64,000 nucleotides of DNA from JAACFF01 sp963701435 (GTDB lineage Bacteria > Chloroflexota > Anaerolineae > Promineifilales > Promineifilaceae): assembly GCA_963701435.1 (NCBI GenBank), contig CAVPAL010000007.1, positions 558,001 through 622,000 of the forward strand, in the 5' to 3' direction. How positions within the stretch are numbered: the first letter of the stretch is position 1; the number at the start of each line of letters is the position of its first letter. The notes beneath the pieces were generated by a model, which was not told the DNA's origin, did not search any database, and was given only the letters and a program-made list of their open reading frames with translations. The translations under genes and the position numbers were made by a program. Shown here piece after piece: positions 49,120 to 59,143 of the stretch.

Positions 49120-52100
49120 TTAATTCTCGACCTGGTTGGGCCACGCCAGCCATTTTCCCAAACCGCCAATTTTCTTCAGCATCATCTGCTCATCGGTGTA
49201 ATTGATAAGCTGGATGGCATTGGCCGGGCAGTCGCCTGTGCACGTGCCGCAGCCCTGGCATTGAGCCGGATCAATAAAGGCAGCGCCGCCCAAAGCGCCC
49301 ACACCATTCCGCCCCGCTTGCTGGACAACTTGTGGAATGGCAAAGGGGCAGACGCGCGTGCAGGTCAGGCAGCCGACGCATTTCTCTGGGTCGACTTCGG
49401 CCACGACGCCGCCCAGGTGCATGGTGCCTTGCGAGAGCAGCGTCAAGGCGCGGGCGGCGGCAGCCAGCGCATGGCTGATGCTTTCTTCTATAAACTTGGG
49501 ATAATGGGCCATGCCCGCCAAAAAGATCCCCTCGCGCATGAAGTCCATTGGCCGCAGCTTGGTTTGCGCTTCTTTAAAGAAGCCTTCGGTTGACAAAGGC
49601 ACCCGCAGCATTTTGGCCATTTCCTGGGTCCCTTGGGCAGGGGCAATGGGCATACTCAAAGGCACGACGTCGGCCGGGAGTGACAGCCAGCGATTCAGTG
49701 TAAGGTCAAATGCGCGCACTTGCAAACGGCCGTTTACCAGTTCAATCTCAGGCGGCTGCTCGTCCGTGTAGCGCCCGAAGATCGTGCCGAGGCGCCGCGC
49801 CTCCGTGTAATACTTCTCGCGAAAGCCGTAGGTGACGATGTTTTTGTACAGTACAGTGACCCGGCAGTCTGGATTAAACAGCTTCAGGCGGATGGCGTTC
49901 TTCATCGTGTTTGTGCAGCATACCCGCGAACAATACTCCAGCGTTCCCGCAGGCTGCACGCATTGGATCATCACCACATCTTTGAGAGCGGCTATCTCCT
50001 CTGGATGGTGTACAACCTTTTCTTCCAGCTCTTCCATGGACATGACCCCGGATAATTGCAGCCAGGGATGCTCGCGGGTTTCGCGCCCACCGGTCGCGAT
50101 AATCGTGACACCATGTTCAACACGTAAAGTCTCAACCCTATCGTCGCTGTGCCTAGTCTGTAAATCGGCCCAGAAACGGCCTACGTGGCCACCATGGGTG
50201 ACGACCTCCGTGTTGGTATAAGCTACAATGCGCTGGTGGGCACGTACGCGATTGATCAGGTCGCGTCCGAGGCGACGCGGATTATCTCCCTCAGCCACGT
50301 AATACATTTCTTGCAGGTGCCCGCCCAAAAAATCTTTGCGTTCCACCAGATGCACGTCGTAACCGCTGTCGGCGATGGCCAGAGCAGCCGTCATGCCGGA
50401 TAAACCACCGCCAATGATCAGGGCCGCGCCGCGCGTCGTAAGCGCAAGCTTGTACACCGGTTTGGCTGCGCCAACACGCCCGACAGCCAAGCGTACAAGC
50501 TCTCCCGCCTTGCGGTTTGCCAGCGCGCGTTGCCGGGTGTGCACCATGCTGCATTGGTCGCGCAGGTTGACTAACTCCACAAGATACGGATTCAGCCCGG
50601 TCTGGCGTACAGCCCGCTGGAATAAAGATTCATGCGTGCGACTGCTGCATCCGGCGACGACTACGCGATTTAATCCCTCGGCCAGAATACGATTTTGGAT
50701 GTGTTCGAGTCGATCGGGCAGGCAGGCCAGATCGATAAGTTCGGCATGGCCCACGTCAGGCCAGCCCTTCGCTGCGTGTACCAATTCGGGTAAATCGAGT
50801 GTCTGGCGCATTGTCTCGCCACAAGTGCAGACAAACACACCAACATGGGGCTGCTCGTGACTCGTGTCTCGTTCCGGAGGCAGCCCATCTTGGGCCAGGA
50901 AAGGATGTTCGCGCGTGTAGGGATGTGTGTTGAGCCGCAAATTAAGTAATCGCATGACCTCTGCGGCCGCGCCGCTCGCGTCGATGATGGTTTCGGAGAT
51001 TTCCTTGGGGGATGAAAACGCCCCACAAACAAAGACGCCGGAATGGGTAGTCTGGAGCGGCGTAAATTTGTGCGTTTCGCAGAAGCCATACTCGTTCAGG
51101 TTGAGGTCTAACAAGTTGGTAAAGTGGCGGGCGGAATCGGGCGGCTGGAGACCAGTTGCCAGCACTACCATATCAAACTTTTCCTGCTGAACCTGGCCAT
51201 CCGGTGCGGCGTATTGCAGGATCAGATCGCCAGTGGCGGGGTCTTCATGGATGGCAGACACGCGACTGCGGATGTAGCGAATGCCGTGATGCTGACGGGC
51301 GCGGGCGAAATAGGTGCTGTACTCCTTGTTAAAGGCACGTTCATCCATGATGAAGACTGCACAGTCGATCTCCTCACCCAGGCGCTGCTTGGCCAGCATC
51401 GCTTCCTTAGTCGCGTACATGCAGCAGATGGAGGAGCAGTAGCTGTTTTGTTGATCGCGGGAGCCGATGCACTGAAGCCAGGCAATGGTACGGGGTTGCG
51501 ATCCGTCGGACGGTCGTTTCACAATCCCTTCGGTTGGTCCTGACCGGCTGGCAATGCGTTCGTATTTCATCGCATCAATGACGTTGGGGAAACGGCCGTA
51601 GCCCAATTCTTCCAACCCGCTCGGATCGTAGGTCGTAAATCCTAATGCCAGAATAATGGCCCCCACCTGCAACGCGAGAAGCTTTGGTTGTTCATTCAGA
51701 TCGATGGCATTAGTCGGGCAGACATCCACACAGCGCCCGCAATCGTCACAAAACGGGCCGCGATCGATAACATAGGCGTCAGGCACGGCGCGCGCCGCCG
51801 GCTTGTAGGCCGCTTTGCGCGTTGTCATGCCGAGTTGGTAAACGTCTGGCAACTCCACCGGGCACGCCTGCACGCAGCAATCGCAGTTGATGCAGAGCGC
51901 CGGATCTACATAACGAGGTTCCTGACGAATCGATACGGTGAAATCACCGGCCTGGCCCTCAATGTCGACAACATGCGCATTTGTCATGACTTCGATATTC
52001 GGATGTTGGTTATGGCTGACATAGGCGGGAGAAAGGGAGGGGCGTGTACACCCATAGCCATGATCAGGCGTGCCGCGGCAAAGAACACAATCGTGCTGGG

Positions 52101-52263
52101 GAAACATATACCCCAGTTGAGCTACTCGGCCGCCAAGACATGGCGTATGCTCGACCAAATAAACCTTCAAGCCAGCATCAGCCATGTCTAAAGCAGCGCG
52201 CATGCCGGCGATGCCGCCGCCTACGACAAGCGCCGAAGCGGGCTCCTGACGTTTGCTTACCAT
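49120..52263 (-). CDS. Double-length HdrA (HdrA-HdrA) FAD/FeS protein
   Basis: A 1047-residue intact protein made of two HdrA units. Unit 1 has ALVVGGGIAGMRAALDMADA, MFPQHDCVLCRG, CINCDCCVQACP and CDDCGRCVDVCP, with CIGSRDQQNSYCSSICCMYA. After GVFVCTCGE comes unit 2, with ALIIGGGLSGMTAALAIADS, CVQPAGTLEYCSRVCCTNTM, and terminal clusters CVGCLTCTRVCP and CQGCGTCTGDCP. HdrA carries the bifurcating FAD and passes electrons to ferredoxin and HdrBC. The two-unit plan is like that of some Hdr-type proteins of sulfate reducers and Chloroflexota. Motifs show all cluster cysteines kept, so both units may be active. Confidence 0.9.
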   Translation of the reverse strand: MVSKRQEPASALVVGGGIAGMRAALDMADAGLKVYLVEHTPCLGGRVAQLGYMFPQHDCVLCRGTPDHGYGCTRPSLSPAYVSHNQHPNIEVMTNAHVVDIEGQAGDFTVSIRQEPRYVDPALCINCDCCVQACPVELPDVYQLGMTTRKAAYKPAARAVPDAYVIDRGPFCDDCGRCVDVCPTNAIDLNEQPKLLALQVGAIILALGFTTYDPSGLEELGYGRFPNVIDAMKYERIASRSGPTEGIVKRPSDGSQPRTIAWLQCIGSRDQQNSYCSSICCMYATKEAMLAKQRLGEEIDCAVFIMDERAFNKEYSTYFARARQHHGIRYIRSRVSAIHEDPATGDLILQYAAPDGQVQQEKFDMVVLATGLQPPDSARHFTNLLDLNLNEYGFCETHKFTPLQTTHSGVFVCGAFSSPKEISETIIDASGAAAEVMRLLNLRLNTHPYTREHPFLAQDGLPPERDTSHEQPHVGVFVCTCGETMRQTLDLPELVHAAKGWPDVGHAELIDLACLPDRLEHIQNRILAEGLNRVVVAGCSSRTHESLFQRAVRQTGLNPYLVELVNLRDQCSMVHTRQRALANRKAGELVRLAVGRVGAAKPVYKLALTTRGAALIIGGGLSGMTAALAIADSGYDVHLVERKDFLGGHLQEMYYVAEGDNPRRLGRDLINRVRAHQRIVAYTNTEVVTHGGHVGRFWADLQTRHSDDRVETLRVEHGVTIIATGGRETREHPWLQLSGVMSMEELEEKVVHHPEEIAALKDVVMIQCVQPAGTLEYCSRVCCTNTMKNAIRLKLFNPDCRVTVLYKNIVTYGFREKYYTEARRLGTIFGRYTDEQPPEIELVNGRLQVRAFDLTLNRWLSLPADVVPLSMPIAPAQGTQEMAKMLRVPLSTEGFFKEAQTKLRPMDFMREGIFLAGMAHYPKFIEESISHALAAAARALTLLSQGTMHLGGVVAEVDPEKCVGCLTCTRVCPFAIPQVVQQAGRNGVGALGGAAFIDPAQCQGCGTCTGDCPANAIQLINYTDEQMMLKKIGGLGKWLAWPNQVEN

Positions 52264-52287
52264 ATCATCTCTTCGCGGATTACCTCA

Positions 52288-53193
52288 TTACAATAGCGGT
52301 AGTAAATATTCGTATGCGCTCAGTGCAGCCTTTACTCCTTCACCAACAGCAACAAGCACTTGCTCGGCAAATATGTTGGTCACATCTCCGGCAGCGAAGA
52401 TGCCCTGTATACTGGTGCGGGAGTATGGATCCACTTTAATAAAACCGCGCGCATCCATTTCTACCAGATCAGCAACCATTCCCGAATTGGCGATGAGCGC
52501 TTTTTCAACAAATGTGCCGTCCGCCTCCAGGGTTATTTCATCACCTGCGCTATTTCTGATAACGACGGCGTTACAGTAGCCATTGCCTTCAACTCGCACA
52601 ACTTCGTACCCCGGTAAGATAGTAACGTTTTGTGCGGCTTCAAGTTTTTGACCCAATGGGGTCGCCAAAGCTTCTTGTGACGTACCTACAACGTGAACGT
52701 GATGCGCTACGGTAGACAACTCCGCGGCTGAACGGAGCGCCAAATCATCCTCACCGATAACAACCGTGTCGCGATCTATGAACAGGGGTGCGTAGCTCAT
52801 CGCTGAATAACACAAGCCCTTTGACAAATATTCCCGTTCGCCCGGCACACCAAGCCACTGCTGGCGAGCGCCCGTTGCGACAATTACTGCCTTGGAATGG
52901 AGTTCACCGCCGCCTTTCGTGTGGACGGCAAAACCGCCGTTAATGCGCTCAATTTCCTCTACTTTTTCCAGGTGGCGAGCGAAGTCCAGATATTCCAGCT
53001 CGCTCTTAAACTTATTGATTACTTCCACACCGCGGATGACCCGATAATCATCCACGTCAGGTAAATCGAGATGATAATTAGTCTTGCCGCCCAGGTCCTC
53101 CGACACCAATAACACATTAAGCCGCTTGCGAATGGCGTAGATAGCAGCAGTCAGGCCAGCCGGCCCCCCGCCAACAATGATTAGATCATACAT
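52288..53193 (-). CDS. Thioredoxin reductase-like FAD/NAD(P) oxidoreductase without the CxxC pair
   Basis: A 301-residue two-domain flavoprotein of the TrxR fold. The FAD site is YDLIIVGGGPAGLTAAIYAI, and GDVTNIFAEQVLVAVGEGVK is the second FAD motif. The usual CATC redox pair is replaced by LCYSAMSYAPLF, retaining one Cys only. The NAD(P) site is DTVVIGEDDLALRSAAELST rather than GGGxSA, with the first Gly changed. It may thus be a ferredoxin/NAD(P) reductase or an electron-transfer partner rather than a thioredoxin reductase. Its place in the operon, next to malic enzyme and Hdr, favours that. ATG 53193 follows GCGGAGGCAAACT. Confidence 0.75.
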   Translation of the reverse strand: MYDLIIVGGGPAGLTAAIYAIRKRLNVLLVSEDLGGKTNYHLDLPDVDDYRVIRGVEVINKFKSELEYLDFARHLEKVEEIERINGGFAVHTKGGGELHSKAVIVATGARQQWLGVPGEREYLSKGLCYSAMSYAPLFIDRDTVVIGEDDLALRSAAELSTVAHHVHVVGTSQEALATPLGQKLEAAQNVTILPGYEVVRVEGNGYCNAVVIRNSAGDEITLEADGTFVEKALIANSGMVADLVEMDARGFIKVDPYSRTSIQGIFAAGDVTNIFAEQVLVAVGEGVKAALSAYEYLLPLL

Positions 53194-53258
53194 AGTTTGC
53201 CTCCGCTTTTGGTAACCAGTGAACCGGCTACGCCTCACTGGTTACTGGAACCTCTTGC

Positions 53259-54621
53259 TTACTCTTCCGGAACTTCCGGGATAAACCCATCGTCCATCAT
53301 CATCTTGGTCAAGTTGCGCGAACGATTGATCATCTCAAACGCGTGTTGATATAGGTTATCGTAACTCTTGGTTAGGCGCGCAACGCCCTGCTCTTGGGCC
53401 AGCATGCCCACAGCCGCCGCTTCGCGCGCAAAGACCTGCCAATCCTCCATGCTGGGTAAAATATGCTCCTCATTAAGATCGTCGTCAGTGAAATTGGCCA
53501 GCGCCTCAGCCGCCGCAAAGCACATCTCGTCGGTGATGGTGCTGGCGCGGACATCCAGCGCCCCACGGAAGATCCCAGGAAAGCCCAGCGAGTTGTTTAC
53601 CTGGTTGGGAAAATCCGACCTTCCGGTAGCCACAATGCGGGCTCCCGCTTCCAAAGCTTCCCAGGGCCAGATTTCTGGCACCGGATTGGCACAGGCAAAG
53701 AGAATGGCGTCTTTGTTCATGCGCTCAACCCATTCCGGCAAAATTGTACCCGGCCCCGGTTTAGACAAAGCGATGACGACATCGGCGCCTTCCATTGCTG
53801 CGGCGATGCCGCCCTGGCGTAGATCACCATTCGTGATCTGGCACAGCCGCCACTTGTCCACATATTCATGGCGGCGTTTCTCCAAATCCTGACGGTGCGG
53901 AGCCGAGAATCCCCTTGCTGTCCACAATATGGCATTTGGTAGGATCGGCGCCCCAGCCGAAAATTAGCCGGGAGCAGGCCACATTGGAGGCGCCGCTGCC
54001 AACAAAGGTAATGCTCACCTCATCCATCCGCTTACCTACAATTTTCAGCGCATTGATAAGACCAGCCAGGGTAACGGTGGCCGTGCCTTGTTGATCGTCG
54101 TGCCAGATGGGAATCTCGGCTTTTTCCCGCAGCGTGTCGAGGATACGAAAACATTTGGGCTGAGAGATATCCTCCAGATTAATGCCGCCAAAGGAGGGTT
54201 GCAGCATGAGAACAGTTTCAATGATTTTGTCCGGGTCTTTGGTGTCAAGCATGACAGCAACACCATCGACTCCGCCCAGATATTTATAGAGCAGCGCCTT
54301 GCCCTCCATGACCGGCAGCCCGGCCTTAGGTCCGATGTCGCCCAGCCCCAGCACCCGCGTGCCATCGCTGACAATAGCAACGGTGTTCCATTTGTTGGTG
54401 TAATCGTACACGCATTCAGGGTCCGCGCTGATTGCTTTACAGGGCGCAGCCACGCCAGGTGTATACCAGATGGAAAAATCATCTAGATTGCGAACAGCAC
54501 ACTTGAGTGCGGTTTCAACCTTGCCGCGATAATATGGATGTAATCTCATAGCATCGGCGGACGGTTTTTGCGCTTTTTTGAGCAATTCGTCCACGTCTAC
54601 GTTTTTCTTTTCGATTAGCAT
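53259..54621 (-). CDS. NAD(P)-dependent malic enzyme (one frameshift)
   Basis: The protein of about 453 residues catalyses malate to pyruvate plus CO2 with NAD(P)+. The N-terminal domain has FSIWYTPGVAAPCKAISADP and LGLGDIGPKAGLPVMEGKAL, and the metal and substrate site INLEDISQPKCFRILDTLRE with IPIWHDDQQGTATVTLAGLI. The NAD site is SITFVGSGASNVACSRLIFG. A one-base gain near 53915 splits KCHIVDSKGIL from APHRQDLEKRRHEYVDKW. ATG 54621 is chosen, with AAGGGGGACAAC before it. Its place in the Wood-Ljungdahl operon suggests pyruvate and NADPH supply. No ACGGCCGT palindrome lies in this gene. Confidence 0.9.
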
Positions 54622-54668
54622 GTTGTCCCCCTTAGATATGTTACTTGACATGTATTGACCGCTATGTT

Positions 54669-55604
54669 TTACGCCACGGCTTCATGTTGCAAATAGGAGT
54701 CGGCGTAAATTACCTTGTTCAGCAAAATCTGGACAGTTTTCCAGATGGCAACCTGCTCTGAATCGAGCATATCCACATCGGCGACATCCGGTTCTTCCAT
54801 GGCGGCAATCCGGTCGTGGATGGCAAGATAGAGCCGGTTAAGCGGCGTCTTCGCGTCGCGTTCTTCAATGACCCGGATGACATCTTTCAGCGCACGGTCG
54901 AAGGGATCGGCAATCATCATCTGTAAACCCGTTCCCATCAGCATGGCGCAGTAGACCCGGTTGATGAGCGGGCGATTCTCGTGGGGTACGGCGTTGGAAA
55001 CGTTGGATAAACCCACGGAAACCGGCGGCGGCGGATCCCAAGCAAACTGCAACATGCGCACAGCGTCAATGAGTTCGGGACAATATTCCTGGCAGCCGGA
55101 CACGGTGAGAACGAGCGGATCAATGATCAGATCTTTGATGGGAAAGTCCAGCTCCAAAGCCCGCGGGATGAGCATTTCGAGAGCTATATTGATCCTGTCG
55201 TCTGCGGCAACGGGGATTCCGCTTTTGCCCATCGTCAGGGCGATAAGGCGGGTGTTGTACTTCTTTGCCAGCAACGGCACTTTTTCCAACCGTTCAGGCT
55301 CTGCCGAGGTGGAATTGATGATGGGTTGTGCTTTGGTTATGCGTTTTAGACCGGCTTCAATAGCCAGAATATTGGTGCTGTCAAAACAAAGCGGTACGTC
55401 AACAACTGCTTCAACAGTCTCAACCATCCAGGGAAATACCTCTTCCCCATCCTTTTTACGCGGCCCAAGGTTAATGTCGAGTGCGTGCGCCCCTGCTTCT
55501 ATCTGGCGAACAGCGAGTTCTTGAAAGAAACGGCCGTTTTTGTCACGCAGCGCATCTTTTACTTTTTCCGAAATAATGTGAATGTTTTCACCAATAATGT
55601 ACAT
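54669..55604 (-). CDS. acsE: Methyltetrahydrofolate:corrinoid iron-sulfur protein methyltransferase (AcsE)
   Basis: A 311-residue TIM-barrel pterin-binding enzyme. It shows MYIIGENIHIISEKVKDALR, the pterin motif GAHALDINLGPRKKDGEEVF, LCFDSTNILAIEAGLKRITK, PIINSTSAEPERLEKVPLLA and LIIDPLVLTVSGCQEYCPEL, all typical of AcsE. It moves the methyl group from methyl-THF to the cobalt of the corrinoid protein (AcsCD). It is somewhat longer than the Moorella protein (262 residues), with a C-terminal helical addition from about residue 265. Placed between AcsV and malic enzyme. Confidence 0.9.
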   Translation of the reverse strand: MYIIGENIHIISEKVKDALRDKNGRFFQELAVRQIEAGAHALDINLGPRKKDGEEVFPWMVETVEAVVDVPLCFDSTNILAIEAGLKRITKAQPIINSTSAEPERLEKVPLLAKKYNTRLIALTMGKSGIPVAADDRINIALEMLIPRALELDFPIKDLIIDPLVLTVSGCQEYCPELIDAVRMLQFAWDPPPPVSVGLSNVSNAVPHENRPLINRVYCAMLMGTGLQMMIADPFDRALKDVIRVIEERDAKTPLNRLYLAIHDRIAAMEEPDVADVDMLDSEQVAIWKTVQILLNKVIYADSYLQHEAVA

Positions 55605-55707
55605 TCGATCTTTCTCTCTTCGAAAACGTGAATGGTATTTGTTGGCGCTTCACGTTTTACGCTACACCCTTGCAACTCTCCTAAACGAGAACGACAAACA
55701 GTCGGCG

Positions 55708-57714
55708 TTAAGGCCGTACAGGGGCATGATTTAGCATGTTTTTGACTGCATCGGCGACCGTTGGAAATCGTTTCAGATCTGTATGCGGCAGGAAGAGCGC
55801 CGATGTAAACGCTTCATAAAATGTATTGTCGGCCGAAAGTTCAATGTAAGTCATGCGGCCGGCGATGTCGATGACGCGCTGGCGGAGGCGCTGGCTAAGC
55901 AGCGCGTAATAGGCGCCCAAAACGGCCGTATTGCCCAGAAACTGGAAGTTTTCCCAGGGCATATCCGGCAGCAAGCCGATCTGGATTGCCTTTTCCACGT
56001 TGATATATTTGCCAAACGCGCCGCCGATGAGAACCTGTTCCACAGATGCAAGGGGAATGCCGACGCTGTCGGCCAGGACGCTAAAACCGGCATAGATCGC
56101 CGCCTTTGCGCGAATCAGGTTGTCAATATCCACGCGGTTAATAACGATATCTTTTTCGTGCCAGGTTTCGTCAGCCCAGGCAACCACATATTCCCACCCG
56201 TTTTCTACGCGCCGGACGCGGTTGGTGGACAGGTTGGTATTGAAATAACCGCCCTTATCCACCACACCGGTCAGAAACATTTCCGCCAGCAAAGAAATGA
56301 GGCCGCTGCCGCAAAGGCCACGCGGTTTGGCGTCGCCAATTACGCGCAGCGTCGGCTCAAAGGTTTTACTATCAATCCACACTTCTTCGATGGCGCCCCG
56401 GGTCGCACGCATGCCGTCGCCTACCCCAGCACCCTCGAAGGCAGGCCCGGCGGAACAGGCGCAGGTAACCAGCCAATCGCGACAGCCAAGCACGGTTTCA
56501 CCGTTGGTGCCGATGTCCATAAAGAGGCTGACCGGCTGCATATCATCCAGACCAGAGGCAAGTACGCCGGCCGTAATATCGGCGCCGACATAGCTGGCCA
56601 CGCTCGGTAAGCAGTCGACAAGCGCTTCGGGATGGATGTCCAGGCCAAGGTCGCGGCCAGTAAGCTCGGGAGGATAGTTAACGGCCGTTACAAAAGGACT
56701 CAGCCGGATGCTTTCCGCAGGGATGCCCAGCAGCAGGTGCATCATAATGCTGTTGCCGACAATGGTCGCCTTGACGATGTCGGCGCTGTTACACGCGGCG
56801 GGCAATTTTCCGTTGCCATCTGCGGCTGTGGCCATGTTGGCGCCGCGAAGCCTGGCTCTATCGCAAACGCGTTCGATCAGAGTGTTGATACTTGTAAGCA
56901 CCAGATCGCGCAGTTCACTCTGCCCATCGTTCTTGCTGGCGTAAATAACGCGCGAGATCACGTCTTCACCACGCCGAATTTGGCGATTGTACTCGGCAGC
57001 TTGTGCGACAACCTCGCCGCTCATCAGGTCAACAAGCCAGACGGTTACCGTCGTCGTACCTATGTCGATGCTGACGCCCCAAAGAGGTTCATCGCCCGGC
57101 GTGTGGCCGGGCTGGAAGGTGACCAGCTTGCCAACGGACGAGGAATCTGCGGACTCTTGGGAGCCAGCGGCCACAACGGCCGTTACTCGCCAATCTCCTT
57201 CCCGCATCACCGCCCCGATCCGGCGCAGCAGCGAGAGGGACACCATTAGTTGATCAATACCGGTTACCTGGCGAACGGCCGTTTCCAGACGGCTCCAGTC
57301 ATCCCGCTGATCATCCATATTGGGAGGCGACAGCGTCAGCCGAACCCGTTTAAGCGTCTGGTCTTGCTGCGGATTGTAGCCTTCCGGAACCTGCGCTGCA
57401 GTTACCCTGCGGTCCGAGGTCAGGCGGCGCTCCAGCGTTTCCTGTTCCGGCACAAAGACCTGGGCATCTCCCTCAACCACTGCCTGGCAGGCCAGAGCAT
57501 ATCCCTCGGCGACGTCTTCAGGCGACAATCGCAGCGTACTGCGCCGCCGCACCGCGCCGTTCAGCACCTTGACCGCGCACCGGCCACATCTCCCCTGCCC
57601 ACCGCACGGCTGGGTGATAATTACTCCGGCGCGCGCAGCAGCTTCAGTTAGCAGCGTACCGCTAGAGACGGTGACGGGCGCGGTGTGGTCGAAGGTGACG
57701 CGATGGTCTGCCAT
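55708..57714 (-). CDS. acsV: Corrinoid protein reductive activator (AcsV/RACo-like, ferredoxin plus ASKHA ATPase)
   Basis: A 668-residue protein. Residues 1-95 form a [2Fe-2S] ferredoxin domain with QPCGGQGRCGRCAVKVLNG and CQAVVEGDAQVFVPEQE. A linker and then an ASKHA-type ATPase domain follow: SIDIGTTTVTVWLVDLMSGE, VSRVIYASKNDG, KATIVGNSIMMHLLLGIPAE, SLFMDIGTNGETVLG, and VEQVLIGGAFGKYINVEKAI. RACo uses ATP to pull inactive Co(II) of the corrinoid protein back to Co(I). This gene just follows AcsC in the operon, as in other acetogens. Confidence 0.9.
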   Translation of the reverse strand: MADHRVTFDHTAPVTVSSGTLLTEAAARAGVIITQPCGGQGRCGRCAVKVLNGAVRRRSTLRLSPEDVAEGYALACQAVVEGDAQVFVPEQETLERRLTSDRRVTAAQVPEGYNPQQDQTLKRVRLTLSPPNMDDQRDDWSRLETAVRQVTGIDQLMVSLSLLRRIGAVMREGDWRVTAVVAAGSQESADSSSVGKLVTFQPGHTPGDEPLWGVSIDIGTTTVTVWLVDLMSGEVVAQAAEYNRQIRRGEDVISRVIYASKNDGQSELRDLVLTSINTLIERVCDRARLRGANMATAADGNGKLPAACNSADIVKATIVGNSIMMHLLLGIPAESIRLSPFVTAVNYPPELTGRDLGLDIHPEALVDCLPSVASYVGADITAGVLASGLDDMQPVSLFMDIGTNGETVLGCRDWLVTCACSAGPAFEGAGVGDGMRATRGAIEEVWIDSKTFEPTLRVIGDAKPRGLCGSGLISLLAEMFLTGVVDKGGYFNTNLSTNRVRRVENGWEYVVAWADETWHEKDIVINRVDIDNLIRAKAAIYAGFSVLADSVGIPLASVEQVLIGGAFGKYINVEKAIQIGLLPDMPWENFQFLGNTAVLGAYYALLSQRLRQRVIDIAGRMTYIELSADNTFYEAFTSALFLPHTDLKRFPTVADAVKNMLNHAPVRP

Positions 57715-57796
57715 GAATCAACCCTCAGGCAACCTGCCCATGACGCCCAATACCCACTTCATGCACCTGTCATCAAAGTCAATAAACATTATCTAG

Positions 57797-59128
57797 TCAG
57801 GCTAACACCTGCTCCAAAAACGCCGGTAAATCTACTGCTTCGCGCGGGCCAACCCGGACCTCCCAACCCGGCAGTTCCTCCTCCACCTCCCCGGACAGAA
57901 CGGCCACGTGTCCAGGTAAAACCAGCCGCTTCTGGCTCACCTTTTCGGCCACGCTAAAGCGCTTCACATCTTTGGCGATCCGCTCGGCGTCGAATTTCCC
58001 TGCCGCCCAGGCGGTGAGTACGCTCATGCCCTCGGCGTCACAGACCAGCAGCCAGACTGGCTTGCCGGCGCTTTCCACTTCGTTGGCAACGCTGAAATAG
58101 GTGATCGAGAAGTTTGTCGTCACCAAAACAGGATCGGTTGAGCCGGGGTTATTGATTTCGTACAGCCCAGGCTGCACCTGGATTGGCTTTTGCGGGTCCG
58201 TGTAGATGTTTTGCCGCAGGACTAGCAGCGGGTAGGCAGTTTCAGGGCGGAAATGATCAAGGACGATGAAACTGCCATATTTGCCGATGGCCTGCGCCGC
58301 CAGGATCGTCTCCATGTCGGCGGAAGCGGCGTCGCCAGGAATGTTGAGCAGCGGGTATCCCAAGGTGCGGAAGGTTTGCTTGAGCGCCATGCGTCGCACG
58401 GTGGTATTGGCCGTGAGGACGCCGTACAAACTGCGTTGAATCGGCGCCAGCACGATGTCGGCGACCCCAGCTTTGCTAATTTTTTCACTCAGCGCAACGA
58501 TTGCGTCGATGTTATCCGCCTGGATCGCGAGCGCCGCCTTATAGGTTTGGGCCAGCGCGGCCATTTCCTGCCAGTTAGACTCGGTCGCGTAGGCCAGCAG
58601 CAGCTTGCCGTCATCCAGTTGGGACAGTACGGGTTCGAGCGCAGCAGGTTCGGCGATGAGGATGAGCGGAAGATGGGACACATCACGAACGGCCGTTACC
58701 GCCGCCGCAAAATCTCCCCCGTCCGCCTGTACCGCGATCCCGTTCCACTTGAGTTCGATGCCAACGTAATCAACGGTGTATTCGGTGACGGCCGTAACCT
58801 TCTCCCTGATAGCATCAGGCGCTTCATTGTCATACACGCGTAAGAATAGACCTGACGGGCTAAAAAACCGTTTTTCGTGGCGGAAGAGAACTACCTCATG
58901 ACCTGCCTGCACCTCGTTGCCGTTGGCGCTGAGGGTAATCGGGCGCACCGGCGGCGCCGCCGCTTCCGATAATTCCGCCGCTGCTTCTGCACTTACGTGC
59001 GGGCAGAGCGACAGATCGATCTGCTTGGCGGCCAACTTCATTGCAAAGGCGAGGCAGGTCGGAAATCCACAATCTTTGCAGTTGGTCTGGGGCAGTTTTT
59101 TGTAGATTTGGATGCCTGAAAGAGCCAT
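57797..59128 (-). CDS. acsC: Corrinoid iron-sulfur protein large subunit (AcsC)
   Basis: A 443-residue protein. The N-terminal [4Fe-4S] motif KLPQTNCKDCGFPTCLAFAM, with cysteine in LSLCPHVS, is typical of CFeSP large subunits (CdhE). A TIM-barrel domain follows (VDYVGIELKWNGIAVQADGG, PLILIAEPAALEPVLSQLDD), and then a C-terminal cobalamin-binding domain (LLVCDAEGMSVLTAWAAGKF, LPGHVAVLSGEVEEELPGWE). It carries the methyl group between AcsE and acetyl-CoA synthase. The small subunit AcsD is fused to AcsB just upstream; the two genes lie 15 bases apart. Confidence 0.95.
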   Translation of the reverse strand: MALSGIQIYKKLPQTNCKDCGFPTCLAFAMKLAAKQIDLSLCPHVSAEAAAELSEAAAPPVRPITLSANGNEVQAGHEVVLFRHEKRFFSPSGLFLRVYDNEAPDAIREKVTAVTEYTVDYVGIELKWNGIAVQADGGDFAAAVTAVRDVSHLPLILIAEPAALEPVLSQLDDGKLLLAYATESNWQEMAALAQTYKAALAIQADNIDAIVALSEKISKAGVADIVLAPIQRSLYGVLTANTTVRRMALKQTFRTLGYPLLNIPGDAASADMETILAAQAIGKYGSFIVLDHFRPETAYPLLVLRQNIYTDPQKPIQVQPGLYEINNPGSTDPVLVTTNFSITYFSVANEVESAGKPVWLLVCDAEGMSVLTAWAAGKFDAERIAKDVKRFSVAEKVSQKRLVLPGHVAVLSGEVEEELPGWEVRVGPREAVDLPAFLEQVLA

Positions 59129-59143
59129 TTTACACTCCGTTTA

